A stretch of 64,000 nt of DNA from Streptomyces sp. F001 (GTDB taxonomy: Bacteria > Actinomycetota > Actinomycetes > Streptomycetales > Streptomycetaceae). This document shows, piece by piece, positions 39,286 through 48,232 of the stretch. Position 1 is the stretch's first letter, and the number at the start of each line of letters is the position of its first letter. A program made the translations under genes and the position numbers. Location: assembly GCF_004187715.1 (NCBI RefSeq), contig NZ_QZWF01000001.1, positions 1,550,001 through 1,614,000 of the forward strand, written 5' to 3'. The notes under the pieces were generated by a model. That model was not told the origin of the DNA and did not search any database. It saw only the letters and a list, made by a program, of their open reading frames with translations.

Positions 39286-41780
39286 TGAGCGGGCAGGCAC
39301 GTATGGCGCTGTGCGCGACGGCGGCGACGCTGATGGCCGCGTGTGCCCTGCTGCCGTTGGTCGACGAACCCATGTGGTTCCTCCAGGCGGCCGTGCTGCT
39401 GGCGATCCAGGCCGGCGTGGGCGCGGCGGCCCGGCGGGTGCCGCTGGCCCGCCCCCTGACGGTGGCCGTGCAGGCTCTGGTCACGCTGATGATGCTGACC
39501 CTGGTCTTCGCCCGGGAGTACGCGCTCGCGGGGCTGTTCCCCGGGCCGGACGCCTTCGTGCACTTCGCCGACCTGCTCCAGCAGGGCACGGAGGACGTCG
39601 GGCGGTACGCCATCCCCGCGCCGCTGTCCGACGGCATCAAGCTGATGCTCATCGGCGGTGTTCTGGTGATCGGCCTGGCCGTGGACGTCCTCGCGGTGAC
39701 CTTCCGCAGCGCGGCTCCGGCCGGGCTGCCGCTGCTCGCGCTGTACTCGGTGGCCGCGGGGCTGTCCGACGGCGCCGGCGGCTGGGTGTGGTTCCTGATC
39801 GCGGCGGCCGGCTATCTGATGCTGCTGCTCGCCGAGGGGCGGGAGCGGCTCTCGCAGTGGGGCCGGGTCTTCGGCGGGGCACCGCGCACTCCGGGCGGGG
39901 AGCCCGGTTCTCCGGTGGCGCCGGTGCGCACCGGGCGGCGGATCGGCGTGGTCGCGCTGGGCGTCGCCCTGGTGGTGCCGCTGGCCCTGCCCGCCATGAA
40001 CGGCGGACTGCTGGACAGCGCCGGGACGGGCGTGGGCTCGGGCAGCGGGGGCGGCGGCACGATCTCCGCGGTGAACCCGCTGGTGTCGCTGCGCGACAGT
40101 CTGAACGTCGACGAGGACCGCACGGTCATGACCGTGCGCACCAGCACCAACGACATCTCCAACCTGTACCTGCGGATCGTCTCGCTGGACGACTTCGACG
40201 GCACGACCTGGAAGCCGTCCCGCCGGAACATCGTCGCGGTGCCGGACGAGTTCCCCACGCCCACCGGCCTGGGACCCGACGTCCGGCGCTCGGAGGTCCG
40301 TACGCGCGTCGCTGCCGCCGACTGGTACGCGCAGGACTGGCTGCCGATGCCGTACCCGCCGAGCGATGTGCGGGTCGACGGCAGCTGGCGGTACGAGCCG
40401 GTGGGGATGACACTGGTCGGCGACCACGGTCAGAACACCAGAGGCGCGAACTACGAGGTGACCAGCCTCGATGTGCGTCCGACCGCCGAGCAGCTCGCCT
40501 CGGCGCCGGCGCCGCCCGGCGCCTTGGAGCGCGAGTTCACCGAGGTTCCCGATTCCCTGCCGTCCATGGTGTCGAGGACGGCCCGCCAGATCACGGACGG
40601 CGCGGCCAACCCTTATGAGCAGGCGGTCAAGCTCCAGGAGCACTTCGCCCTGACCGGCGGGTTCCAGTACGACACCGAGGTGGAGGTCGGCGGTGGCTCC
40701 GACGCGATCGCCCGCTTCCTGCGGGACAAGCGGGGCTTCTGCGTCCACTTCTCCTTCGCGATGGCATCGATGGCCCGCACGCTCGGGATACCGGCCCGCG
40801 TCGCGGTGGGCTTCGCGCCCGGTACGCCGCAGGCGGACGGCACGGTGACGGTGGGGCTGCGCGACGCGCACGCATGGCCCGAGCTGTACTTCGAGGGCGT
40901 GGGCTGGACCCGCTTCGAGCCGACGCCGAACCGGGGCACGACGCCCACCTACACGCAGCCGGAGATACCGGGCAGCAGCGTCCCGGACCTGCCGGAGGCC
41001 TCCAGCTCGGCGGACGCGGCTCCTTCGGCGGCGCCGTCGGCGAGCGAGAGCTGCTCGGCCGACGACAAGCGGCTCGAGGTGTGCGGTGAAGCGCTGCCGC
41101 TGGACCCGGGAACCTCGGACGACGGGGGCCGGCCCTGGTATCAGACCGCGGGCTGGATACTCCTGGGGCTGGCGGTGGTCGTGATACCGCTGCTGCCGAT
41201 GTTGTGGCGGCTGAGAAGACGGTCGGTGCGGCTGGCGTCGGCCCGGCACACAGCGGCGGCAGCGCAGGGTGTGCTCACCAGGGAGCGGGGCGGCGCGGGC
41301 CGTGGCGACGGGGTGGAGGCGTCGGCTCTGCAGGTGGAGTCTTCCGAGCAGCATGTCGCCGAGGTGACCGCCGGGCATGTGCTGGCGGTGTGGCGCGAAC
41401 TCACGGACACGGCCTGGGACTACGGCATCCTGCCGGACGACGCGCTGACTCCGCGGAAGGCGGCCGCCCGGATCGTGCGGCTCGGACATCTGGACGAACA
41501 GACGGCCGAGTCGGTGCACCGGGTGGCGAGCGCCGTGGAGCAGGTGCTGTTCGCACCACGGCCGCGGGCCGAGGCCGGGCTGGCGGACGAGGTACGCAGG
41601 CTGCGCGTGGCGCTACGGTCCAGGGCGGGCTGGCGGACCCGGGGGCGGGCGGTCGTCGCGCCCCGTTCGGCCATTCGCGCCGTCTGGGACCTCACCGACC
41701 GCTGGACGGCCGTCAAGGCTCGTCTGGCCACCCGCTGGGCGGCGCTGGTACGGCGCCCGTCCGGTCAGCAGAGCGGCTGA
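39285..41780 (+). CDS. Transglutaminase-like membrane protein (TgpA type)
   Basis: This 831-residue protein has about six N-terminal membrane helices (to about residue 240), an extracytoplasmic region with a transglutaminase core, a further helix near 625-645 and a cytoplasmic DUF4129-like end. The catalytic Cys is in KRGFCVHFSFAMASMARTLG near 482-501 and the His/acid in RDAHAWPELYFEGVGW near 526-541. It is presumed to modify or process wall or surface proteins. It forms an operon with MoxR and DUF58 through overlapping stop/start codons. Confidence 0.92.
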   Translation: MSGQARMALCATAATLMAACALLPLVDEPMWFLQAAVLLAIQAGVGAAARRVPLARPLTVAVQALVTLMMLTLVFAREYALAGLFPGPDAFVHFADLLQQGTEDVGRYAIPAPLSDGIKLMLIGGVLVIGLAVDVLAVTFRSAAPAGLPLLALYSVAAGLSDGAGGWVWFLIAAAGYLMLLLAEGRERLSQWGRVFGGAPRTPGGEPGSPVAPVRTGRRIGVVALGVALVVPLALPAMNGGLLDSAGTGVGSGSGGGGTISAVNPLVSLRDSLNVDEDRTVMTVRTSTNDISNLYLRIVSLDDFDGTTWKPSRRNIVAVPDEFPTPTGLGPDVRRSEVRTRVAAADWYAQDWLPMPYPPSDVRVDGSWRYEPVGMTLVGDHGQNTRGANYEVTSLDVRPTAEQLASAPAPPGALEREFTEVPDSLPSMVSRTARQITDGAANPYEQAVKLQEHFALTGGFQYDTEVEVGGGSDAIARFLRDKRGFCVHFSFAMASMARTLGIPARVAVGFAPGTPQADGTVTVGLRDAHAWPELYFEGVGWTRFEPTPNRGTTPTYTQPEIPGSSVPDLPEASSSADAAPSAAPSASESCSADDKRLEVCGEALPLDPGTSDDGGRPWYQTAGWILLGLAVVVIPLLPMLWRLRRRSVRLASARHTAAAAQGVLTRERGGAGRGDGVEASALQVESSEQHVAEVTAGHVLAVWRELTDTAWDYGILPDDALTPRKAAARIVRLGHLDEQTAESVHRVASAVEQVLFAPRPRAEAGLADEVRRLRVALRSRAGWRTRGRAVVAPRSAIRAVWDLTDRWTAVKARLATRWAALVRRPSGQQSG

Positions 41781-41823
41781 GGCGACAAGGACGACAGACA
41801 GCCGTGGCCCCGTCAGGGCATGC

Positions 41824-41860
41824 GTGAGGGGTTGCCGCCCGTCGGGTGGCAACCCCTCAC
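41824..41860. terminator. Bidirectional terminator
   Basis: GTGAGGGGTTGCC (41824-41836) pairs perfectly with GGCAACCCCTCAC (41848-41860), a 13-bp stem between the converging transglutaminase and DUF3040 genes. Confidence 0.85.
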
Positions 41861-41888
41861 CTATGTCATCGGGAGCTGATCGTGGAAA

Positions 41889-42281
41889 TCAATGGCCCTG
41901 TTCGTCGCGGCGTCGCTGCCAGCGCTGTTCGATGCGATCCATCATCGAGCGTCGCTGGCGTCCCTGACGGCCGGCCTGCTGACCACCGCCGGCGGGCTGT
42001 TCCCCCGGCTTGGGGGCCTTGCGCCAGCCGGTCACGGCGAGTACCGCGCAGCCCAGCATGACCAGGAAGCCCACCACGCTGAGCCAGACCTGCTTGGCGA
42101 CCATTCCGGCCATGAGGAGCGCGATACCTACGAGGAAGCCCGCGACCGCCTGGTAGACCCGTCGCCGGGTGTACGTACGCAGCCCGCTTCCCTCAAGCGC
42201 TGTCGCGAACTTGGGATCTTCGGCGTACAGCGCTCGCTCCATCTGCTCGAGCATGCGCTGCTCGTGCTCTGAGAGCGGCAC
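41889..42281 (-). CDS. DUF3040 membrane protein
   Basis: This 130-residue actinobacterial protein begins MPLSEHEQRMLEQMERALYAEDPKFA (conserved in the family), has two adjacent membrane helices (about 43-62 and 66-86), and ends in a Gln/Arg-rich basic tail. GTG 42281 is chosen because GAGGAGGA lies just upstream; the frame is open further but is not conserved-looking. Its function is unknown; homologues are often near division genes. Confidence 0.88.
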   Translation of the reverse strand: MPLSEHEQRMLEQMERALYAEDPKFATALEGSGLRTYTRRRVYQAVAGFLVGIALLMAGMVAKQVWLSVVGFLVMLGCAVLAVTGWRKAPKPGEQPAGGGQQAGRQGRQRRSMMDRIEQRWQRRRDEQGH

Positions 42282-42557
42282 GGAGTCCTCCTCATCGTGC
42301 AGTCGCCGGGGCGACCCGGGGGTCCCTTCAGGATAGGCAGGGAATCGCCCCCGTGAAACCCGCCCCTCTGCGCCATTTGGCCAACCGGAACCCGCCATGG
42401 TCGGACCGGCCCGCTGAGGCTTCCATTCCCCGGCGGCCGACCCGTCATGCCGGTCGGTCTCCCTCGATCATACGGCGGGAAGGCCCCGATCGGGGGGCCT
42501 GTGGCGTACTCCATCTGCAACCAACGCGCTGATCAGCGGCGCGCCCCGGCAGGCTGC

Positions 42558-43385
42558 TCAGGCGTCGGCAGCCCCTGGCGTCTCGCCGAGCACATGAAGC
42601 TGCGTGGCCACCGCGTGGAACGCCGGTACCTCGGCCGCCGCCGCCTCCAGCTTCAGCAGGGCGTCCATGGCTCCGGGCTCGGTGTCCACCAGCACACCGG
42701 GCACGAGGTCGGCGAAGACCCGTACGCCGTGCACGGCGCCGACCCGGAGGCCGGCGGCCTCGACCAGTTCGGTCAGCTGGTCGGCGGTGAAGCGGCGGGG
42801 CATCGGGTCACCCGCGCCCCAGCGGCCGTGCGGATCGCCGAGGGCCTGCTTGGCCTCCTTGAAATGGCCCGCGAGGGCGCGCGCGAGGACGGCACCGCCC
42901 AGACCGGCGGCGAGCAGGCTGAGGACGCCTTCGGGGCGCAGCGCGGCCACCGCGTTGCGGACGCCCTCGGCCGGGTCGTCGACGTACTCCAGGACGCCGT
43001 GGCACAGCACCGCGTCGTAGCCGCCGCGCTCGACCACGTCGAACAGGCCGTGGGCGTCGCCCTGCACACCCCGCACCCGGTCGGCGACGCCGGCCTCGGC
43101 GGCGCGGCGCTCCAGGGCGAACAGCGCGTTCGGGCTGGGGTCCACGACCGTGACCCGGTGTCCGAGGCGGGCGACGGGCACCGCGAAGTTGCCACTGCCG
43201 CCTCCGGTGTCGAGGACGTCCAGCGACTCCCGGCCCGTGGCCTTGACCCGGCGGTCCAGGGCGTCCTGGAGGACCTCCCAGACCACGGCGGTACGGAGAG
43301 AAGCGCGGGATCGAGAGGGTTCGGAGCGCAGCGACGCCGATTGAGGGTGGTGGTGGGAGACGGGCGGGCGCATCGGATCCGACAC
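42558..43385 (-). CDS. Class I SAM-dependent methyltransferase
   Basis: This 275-residue protein has the Rossmann SAM-binding motif LDVLDTGGGSGNFAVPVARLG near residues 55-75, followed by VVDPSPNALFALERR and the acidic-loop CHGVLEYVDDPAEGV near 127-141. It belongs to the Methyltransf_11/25 group; the substrate cannot be told. GTG 43385 follows GAGGAG at 9 bases. It lies 85 bases downstream of the HEPN-like gene on the same strand. Confidence 0.87.
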   Translation of the reverse strand: MSDPMRPPVSHHHPQSASLRSEPSRSRASLRTAVVWEVLQDALDRRVKATGRESLDVLDTGGGSGNFAVPVARLGHRVTVVDPSPNALFALERRAAEAGVADRVRGVQGDAHGLFDVVERGGYDAVLCHGVLEYVDDPAEGVRNAVAALRPEGVLSLLAAGLGGAVLARALAGHFKEAKQALGDPHGRWGAGDPMPRRFTADQLTELVEAAGLRVGAVHGVRVFADLVPGVLVDTEPGAMDALLKLEAAAAEVPAFHAVATQLHVLGETPGAADA

Positions 43386-43470
43386 GGCAGTTGACTCCTC
43401 GGCGCGGCACCGCCTCGGGGCGGAGCGAACGGGCTGCCTCCCCGGACCCGGGGTGCGGGAGGGGATGGCT

Positions 43471-44085
43471 TCAGGCGCTCTCCACCCTATTGCCTCCACG
43501 GCCCTGACCGGTCACTCCTGTGGTCCCGCCTCGGTGGGGATCCGAGCCGGGGTCGCGGTCCGCTGCCTCGTCCGCGTCCGGACGTGGCTGGGGCAGGACC
43601 GGCTGGAGTACCAGCATCCGCTCGACGAGGCGGATGAACATCGCCACGTCGCGTATCAGGTCGTCGGCGTCCCGGCGGCTGGCCGCGCCCTTGATGCCCG
43701 CTTCGGCCCGGGCGCGACGCCGGGCCCCCGAGGCGAACAGGGCGCTCCACTCGGTGAGTTCGGGCGCGATTTCGGGGAGCACTTCCCACGCACTCCGGAT
43801 CCGGGCCCGGCGTCGGGGGTTGGTCTCCGGGCGTCCCCGCGCGGCGAGGACGGCGGCGGCGGTGCGCAGGGCGGCGAGGTGGGCCGTCGCGTAGCGTTCG
43901 TTCGGCGTTTCGAGGACGGTTGCCTCGTCGAGTCCGGCACGGGCCTGGGCGAGCAGATCGAGGGCGGCGGGCGGGGCCGTGGCCCGGCGGAGCACGGGGT
44001 GCACATCGCTCGCCGGGCCGGTCAGTGAGGGGGCAGGGCCGGTGGCGCGGCGCCGGCGTGCGGCGGCTGCGGACGAGTTGGCCAT
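43471..44085 (-). CDS. SAV_6107-type HEPN-like protein
   Basis: This 204-residue protein matches a conserved Streptomyces family described as SAV_6107-type HEPN domain. It is all-helical in appearance: LDLLAQARAGLDEATVLETPNERYATAHLAALRTAAAVLAARG (in pieces, residues 42-85), then SAWEVLPEIAPELTEWSALFASGA and DADDLIRDVAMFIRLVERMLV. The last 35 residues are disordered and acidic. HEPN domains may bind RNA or nucleotides, but I see no RX4-6H nuclease motif, so catalysis is doubtful. Confidence 0.75.
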   Translation of the reverse strand: MANSSAAAARRRRATGPAPSLTGPASDVHPVLRRATAPPAALDLLAQARAGLDEATVLETPNERYATAHLAALRTAAAVLAARGRPETNPRRRARIRSAWEVLPEIAPELTEWSALFASGARRRARAEAGIKGAASRRDADDLIRDVAMFIRLVERMLVLQPVLPQPRPDADEAADRDPGSDPHRGGTTGVTGQGRGGNRVESA

Positions 44086-44186
44086 GACGAACCTCCTGTC
44101 GTCTGTGTGACGGCACGCCCTGATACGGGGTGCCGTATGTGCCCATCGTGAGGTATGGCACTGACAATCCGTTCTGACCTGGGCTT

Positions 44187-44215
44187 TTGCTTCGATCGAA
44201 GGTTCGGGTTAGATT
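44187..44215 (+). promoter_or_regulatory. Promoter of the ABC/YhgE operon
   Basis: TTGCTT (44187-44192), a 17-base spacer and TAGATT (44210-44215) match the Streptomyces TTGAC/TAGRRT consensus well. Transcription would begin near 44222, inside the palindrome listed next. Confidence 0.7.
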
Positions 44216-44239
44216 TTGCACTGACCAGTCAGTTCAAAA
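44214..44239 (+). promoter_or_regulatory. 26-bp operator palindrome of the ABC/YhgE/TetR operon
   Basis: TTTTGCACTGAC, two central bases, and GTCAGTTCAAAA form an inverted repeat with 11 of 12 matched arm positions. It covers the predicted -10 end and start site of the operon. It is the size and symmetry of a TetR-family operator, and a TetR-family gene is the third gene downstream, so autoregulation is inferred. Confidence 0.75.
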
Positions 44240-44254
44240 ATTTCTGGGGGAACT

Positions 44255-45067
44255 GTGGGGGGACTCGCTGTCGCCGCCCGCGACTTCGGGCTCAGGGGGC
44301 CTCGCGGCTGGGCCTTCCGCGGCGTCTCCTTCACCGCGGAGCCCAGCTCGCTGATCGCGGTCGCGGGACCGTCGGGCTCGGGCCGTACGAGCCTGCTGCT
44401 CGCGCTGACCGGACGGATGAAGGCCACCGAGGGGACGGCGGCCGTCGGCGAGGCCCAGCTGCCGAAGCAGTCGGCGGCCCTGCGCCGGGTCAGCGGGCTC
44501 GCGCACGTTCCCGGCGTGACCGACCTCGACCCCGCCCTGACCGTGGCAGAGCACCTGCACGAACGGGCCTTGCTGCAGAGCCGCTTCGGAGACTCGTTGC
44601 GGGGGCTGCTGCGGCCACGCGCCGACCGCGCGAACGAGGCGAAACTGCGGATCGACACCGCCCTGGCCGCCGCGGGCCTCGACCGGGAGGCCCTGCCCAA
44701 GGGCTCCCGGACCGCCGTACGCGACCTGGAGCGCCTGGAGGCGCTGCGCCTGTCCGTCGCCCTGGCCCTCATCGGACGCCCGCGGCTACTGGGCGTGGAC
44801 GACACCGACCTGAAGCTCTCCCCCGCCGAACAGGGCGAGGTCTGGGCCCTCCTGAGGTCGATCACCGAGGCCGGGACGACGGTGCTGGCTGTGTGCAGCG
44901 AGGCACCGGAGGACGCGGTCGTGGTGTCCACGCAGGCCCGCGACAACGACGTACGGGTGCCCGAGAACCAGCCGGAGGACCAGCCAGAAGGCCGGCCGGA
45001 AGACCAGCCCCTGGACGACGAGGTGAAGGAGTCGGCGGATGCGCTCGCCGAAACTGGCCGCTCTTGA
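44255..45067 (+). CDS. Degenerate ABC-transporter ATPase-like protein
   Basis: This 270-residue protein has the layout of an ABC ATPase with a clear Walker A, GPSGSGRTSLL, near residues 38-48. The signature LSGGQ is replaced by RDLERLEALRLSVALAL near 156-172 and Walker B is LLGVDDTDLKLS rather than LLLDEP, so hydrolysis may be impaired. A Gln/Pro/Glu-Asp repeat (ENQPEDQPEGRPEDQP) forms the tail. It overlaps the YhgE gene by 29 bases and is likely its partner. Confidence 0.8.
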   Translation: MGGLAVAARDFGLRGPRGWAFRGVSFTAEPSSLIAVAGPSGSGRTSLLLALTGRMKATEGTAAVGEAQLPKQSAALRRVSGLAHVPGVTDLDPALTVAEHLHERALLQSRFGDSLRGLLRPRADRANEAKLRIDTALAAAGLDREALPKGSRTAVRDLERLEALRLSVALALIGRPRLLGVDDTDLKLSPAEQGEVWALLRSITEAGTTVLAVCSEAPEDAVVVSTQARDNDVRVPENQPEDQPEGRPEDQPLDDEVKESADALAETGRS

Positions 45068-47123
45068 GCTGCGCCGCTTCGGGCGCGGCAAGCTGCCCCG
45101 CGCCGCCCTGGTGGCGCTCCTGCTGCTGCCCCTGCTGTACGGCGCGCTCTACCTGTGGTCCTTCTGGGACCCGTACGGCCGCCTCGACCGGCTCCCCGTG
45201 GCGCTGGTCAACGACGACAAGGGGGCGACCGCGGACGGGAAGAAGGTCAACGCGGGCGACGACATCGTGGCGGGGCTGCGCGACAGCGAGGTCTTCGACT
45301 GGCACGAGGTGAGCGCCGCCGAGGCCCGCGCGGGCGTCGAGGACGGCACGTACTACCTGTCGCTGACCATGCCGGCCGACTTCAGTGCGCGTATTGCCTC
45401 CAGTGCGGGCGACTCCCCCGAGACGGGCGCCCTTCAGGTCCGTACGAACGACGCGAACAACTACGTCGTCGGGCAGATCTCCCGGACGGTGTTCAGCGAG
45501 GTGCGCACGGCGGCGTCCACGAAGGCGTCGCGGTCGTTCCTGGACCGGATCTTCATCTCGTTCTCCGACATCCACGGCGAGACGGTGAAGGCCGCGAGCG
45601 GCGCCGACAAACTCAGGAGTGGCATCGGTACGGCGGAGAAGGGCTCGAAGGATCTCGCCGACGGTCTGAAGGACGCCGAGGACGGCAGCGGGAAGCTGGC
45701 CAAAGGCCTGAAGAAGCTCAACAAGGGCGCCGACGACCTGGAGGACGGTTCGAAGCGGGTCGCGGAGGGGACGCAGGCGCTTGCGGACAAGGTGAACGGG
45801 GTCGCGGACAAGGTGGGGCCCTTCCTCGAGGACAACGAGAAGACCATCGGGGATACGGCCCAGCTCGTCGCCGACTCGTCCGGGGCGATCCGCGACAACC
45901 TCGAGACCCTGGTGAAGCGGGCCCCGACGGCCGCCAAGGATGCCCGGGCGGCCTCCGACACGCTGAACGACGTCCACAAGAGGCGCTGCGAGACTCCCGT
46001 ACTGCCCGATGCGGCCTGCTCCGACCTGGAGAAGGCCAAGGACGCGGCGGCCGACGCGGCGACGATCGCCGACGACGTCAACACACTGATCACCGATCAC
46101 GACAGCGACCTGAAGAAGCTGGACGGCCATCTCGCCACCCTGGAGGAGCAGTCCCAGGCCCTCGCCGACCGCGCCCCGCACCTCTCCGAGGACCTCGACG
46201 ACGCCGTCACCAGGATCAACAAGCTGAACGAAGGGGCCGGAAAGGTCGCCACAGGTGCGAAGTCGCTACACACCGGGCTCGGCACCGCCAAGACCGGCGC
46301 CGTGGACCTCGACAAGGGCGTCGGCGACCTCAGGGCGGGCGCGGACGACCTCAGCGGCGGCATGTTCAAGCTCGTCGACGGTTCCGGGAAGCTCGCGAAC
46401 GGGCTGCACGACGGCGCCGAGCAGATTCCCGACTACGACAAGCAGCAGCGCGACGCGCGGACGGAGGTCATGGCGGACCCGGTCCAGCTCGCCTCCAAGA
46501 CGCTGCACAAGGCACCCAACTACGGCACCGGTTTCGCCCCGTACTTCATCCCGCTGTCCCTGTGGGTGGGTGCGATGGTGGCGTACATGCTGATCCCGCC
46601 GCTCAACCGGCGGGCGCTGGCCACCGGCGCCTCGGCCTGGCGGATCGCCCTGGCGGGCTGGCTGCCGGTGCTGGCGATCGGCGTACTCCAGACGGTGGCC
46701 CTGATGTCGGTGCTGCACTGGGCGGTCGGACTGGAGATGGCGCGGGCGGCCGGGACGGTGGGCTTCCTGTTCCTGGTGACGGCGTGCTTCGCGGCACTGA
46801 TCCAGTGGCTGAACGCCCGCTTCGGAGCCGCCGGCCGCATCCTGGTCCTCGCCCTGCTGATGCTGCAACTGACGTCCGCGGGCGGCACCTATCCCGTGCA
46901 GACCAGCCCGGGCTTCTTCAACGCGCTGCACCCCTTCCTGCCGATGAGTCACATCGTCGAGGCCCTCAGGAGGCTCATCTCGGGTGGTGGCCTGGAACCC
47001 GTGTGGCACGCGTGCGTGGTGCTGGCCGCCTTCACCGCGGGCGCCCTCGCGCTGACCGCGCTGTCGGCCCGGCGCCGGCAGGTGTGGACCCTGGACCGGC
47101 TGCACCCGGAGCTGAGCCTTTGA
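45039..47123 (+). CDS. YhgE/Pip family membrane protein
   Basis: This 694-residue protein has an N-terminal membrane helix (about 22-42), a long extracytoplasmic helical stalk (about 60-480) rich in repeated GADKLRSGIGTAEKGSKDLADGL-type heptads (given in part), and a C-terminal block of five to six helices (about 505-680). This is the YhgE/Pip and ABC-2 type layout related to phage-infection protein and type VII-associated export proteins. The substrate is unknown. The ATG at 45039 follows AAGGAG. Confidence 0.9.
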   Translation: MRSPKLAALELRRFGRGKLPRAALVALLLLPLLYGALYLWSFWDPYGRLDRLPVALVNDDKGATADGKKVNAGDDIVAGLRDSEVFDWHEVSAAEARAGVEDGTYYLSLTMPADFSARIASSAGDSPETGALQVRTNDANNYVVGQISRTVFSEVRTAASTKASRSFLDRIFISFSDIHGETVKAASGADKLRSGIGTAEKGSKDLADGLKDAEDGSGKLAKGLKKLNKGADDLEDGSKRVAEGTQALADKVNGVADKVGPFLEDNEKTIGDTAQLVADSSGAIRDNLETLVKRAPTAAKDARAASDTLNDVHKRRCETPVLPDAACSDLEKAKDAAADAATIADDVNTLITDHDSDLKKLDGHLATLEEQSQALADRAPHLSEDLDDAVTRINKLNEGAGKVATGAKSLHTGLGTAKTGAVDLDKGVGDLRAGADDLSGGMFKLVDGSGKLANGLHDGAEQIPDYDKQQRDARTEVMADPVQLASKTLHKAPNYGTGFAPYFIPLSLWVGAMVAYMLIPPLNRRALATGASAWRIALAGWLPVLAIGVLQTVALMSVLHWAVGLEMARAAGTVGFLFLVTACFAALIQWLNARFGAAGRILVLALLMLQLTSAGGTYPVQTSPGFFNALHPFLPMSHIVEALRRLISGGGLEPVWHACVVLAAFTAGALALTALSARRRQVWTLDRLHPELSL

Positions 47124-47173
47124 ACGCGCCTCCCGCCGCTGCGAGCGAGCGGCTTCCTGTGACAATCGGGGCC

Positions 47174-47803
47174 ATGGAAAGCAGCAGCACCGCCTCGGGG
47201 GCCAGTACGCGCCGAGAGGCCACCCGGCAGAAGCTCTACGAAGCGGCCGTCACGCTCATTGCGGAGCAGGGCTTCTCCGCCACCACGGTGGACGAGATCG
47301 CCGAGCGGGCCGGGGTCGCGAAGGGCACGGTCTACTACAACTTCGCCAGCAAATCCGTCCTCTTCGAGGAGCTGCTGCGGCACGGCGTGGGCCTCCTCAC
47401 CGCCTCCCTCCGGGAGGCGGCCGAGCAGACAGCGAAGGACGGTGGCACCAAGGTGGCCGCACTGGACGCGATGATCCGGGCCGGGCTCGTCTTCATCGAC
47501 CGCTATCCGGCCTTCACCCAGCTGTACGTGGCCGAGCTGTGGCGTACCAACCGGGCCTGGCAGTCCACCCTGCTGGTGGTCCGGCAGAAGGCGGTGGCGG
47601 TCGTCGAGGACGTGCTGCGCGAGGGCATCGAGAACGGCGAGTTCAGCGAGGAGATCGACGTGCCGCTGACGGCGGCGGCGCTCGTCGGCATGGTGCTGGT
47701 GGCCGCACTGGACTGGCAGGCGTTCCAGCCGGAGCGTTCCCTGGACGACGTCCACGCAGCCCTCTCACGGCTGCTCCAGGGACGGGTCAGCGGGCGCCCC
47801 TAG
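47174..47803 (+). CDS. TetR-family transcriptional regulator
   Basis: This 209-residue protein has a TetR N-terminal helix-turn-helix: RREATRQKLYEAAVTLIAEQ, then FSATTVDEIAERAGVAKGTVYYNFASKSVLF (in part), residues 12-62. The C-terminal ligand domain is TetR_C-like with FIDRYPAFTQLYVAELWRTNRAW. It follows the YhgE gene by 50 bases in the same direction, so it probably regulates that operon through the palindrome at 44214-44239. Confidence 0.92.
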   Translation: MESSSTASGASTRREATRQKLYEAAVTLIAEQGFSATTVDEIAERAGVAKGTVYYNFASKSVLFEELLRHGVGLLTASLREAAEQTAKDGGTKVAALDAMIRAGLVFIDRYPAFTQLYVAELWRTNRAWQSTLLVVRQKAVAVVEDVLREGIENGEFSEEIDVPLTAAALVGMVLVAALDWQAFQPERSLDDVHAALSRLLQGRVSGRP

Positions 47804-47866
47804 GCGGCACGTACAGGCAACACGAACAGGCGGCACGAACAGGCGGCACGAACAGGCGGCACGAAA
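47802..47866. repeat. Five tandem 13-bp repeats after the TetR gene
   Basis: The unit AGGCGGCACGAAC is repeated at 47802, 47815, 47828, 47841 and 47854; copies 3 and 4 are perfect, the others differ at one or two bases. The array starts within the stop codon of the TetR gene and runs into the terminator stem. Confidence 0.9.
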
Positions 47867-47919
47867 GCGCCGGTCCGAGATGGCCGCGTCCCCCGCGGGC
47901 CACACTCGGACCGGCGCTT
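47865..47919 (+). terminator. Terminator of the ABC/YhgE/TetR operon
   Basis: AAGCGCCGGTCCGAG (47865-47879) pairs perfectly with CTCGGACCGGCGCTT (47905-47919); the loop can pair further through TGGCC/GGCCA. A 15-bp stem directly after the tandem repeats. Confidence 0.88.
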
Positions 47920-47929
47920 CTCTGTGCGC

Positions 47930-47969
47930 CCCCGTTCTCCCCCGTCGGGCCCCGTTTTCCCCCGTCGGG
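47930..47969. repeat. Tandem 20-bp C-rich repeat
   Basis: CCCCGTTCTCCCCCGTCGGG (47930-47949) is repeated at 47950-47969 with one change. It lies in the otherwise gene-free 47804-48232 gap, whose middle part (47970-48140) is C-rich and shows no supported gene. Confidence 0.8.
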
Positions 47970-48145
47970 CCCCTTCGGTCCTCCCCCGGACTCCCCCCGT
48001 GCCTCGCTCCCGCCGACCGGGGCCGGCGGAAGGAGCGGATCGTGGGCCGGGCCGTTCCGGCGCCCCGTGTCGCCGGTGCCGGGCCCGCGCCCCTCTCCGT
48101 GCCTCCACTCTCTCGTTCGCGCAGGTCGGCCCCCATCCGCGCGCG

Positions 48146-48189
48146 TACTCATCTCGTCGCCTGAGTACGGATACTCAGCCGTACGCACT
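48146..48189 (+). promoter_or_regulatory. Cluster of TGAGTAC half-sites before the DUF4126 gene
   Basis: CTGAGTA, four bases and TACTCAG at 48161-48178 form a perfect inverted repeat; GTACTCA at 48146-48152 is a further half-site facing TGAGTAC, and CGTACGCACTCA follows. The arrangement suggests an operator for an unidentified dimeric regulator controlling the gene 55 bases downstream. Confidence 0.5.
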
Positions 48190-48232
48190 CACCCCCAGGA
48201 CGCGTCGGCCACGGCTGGTTACGATCGCCTCC

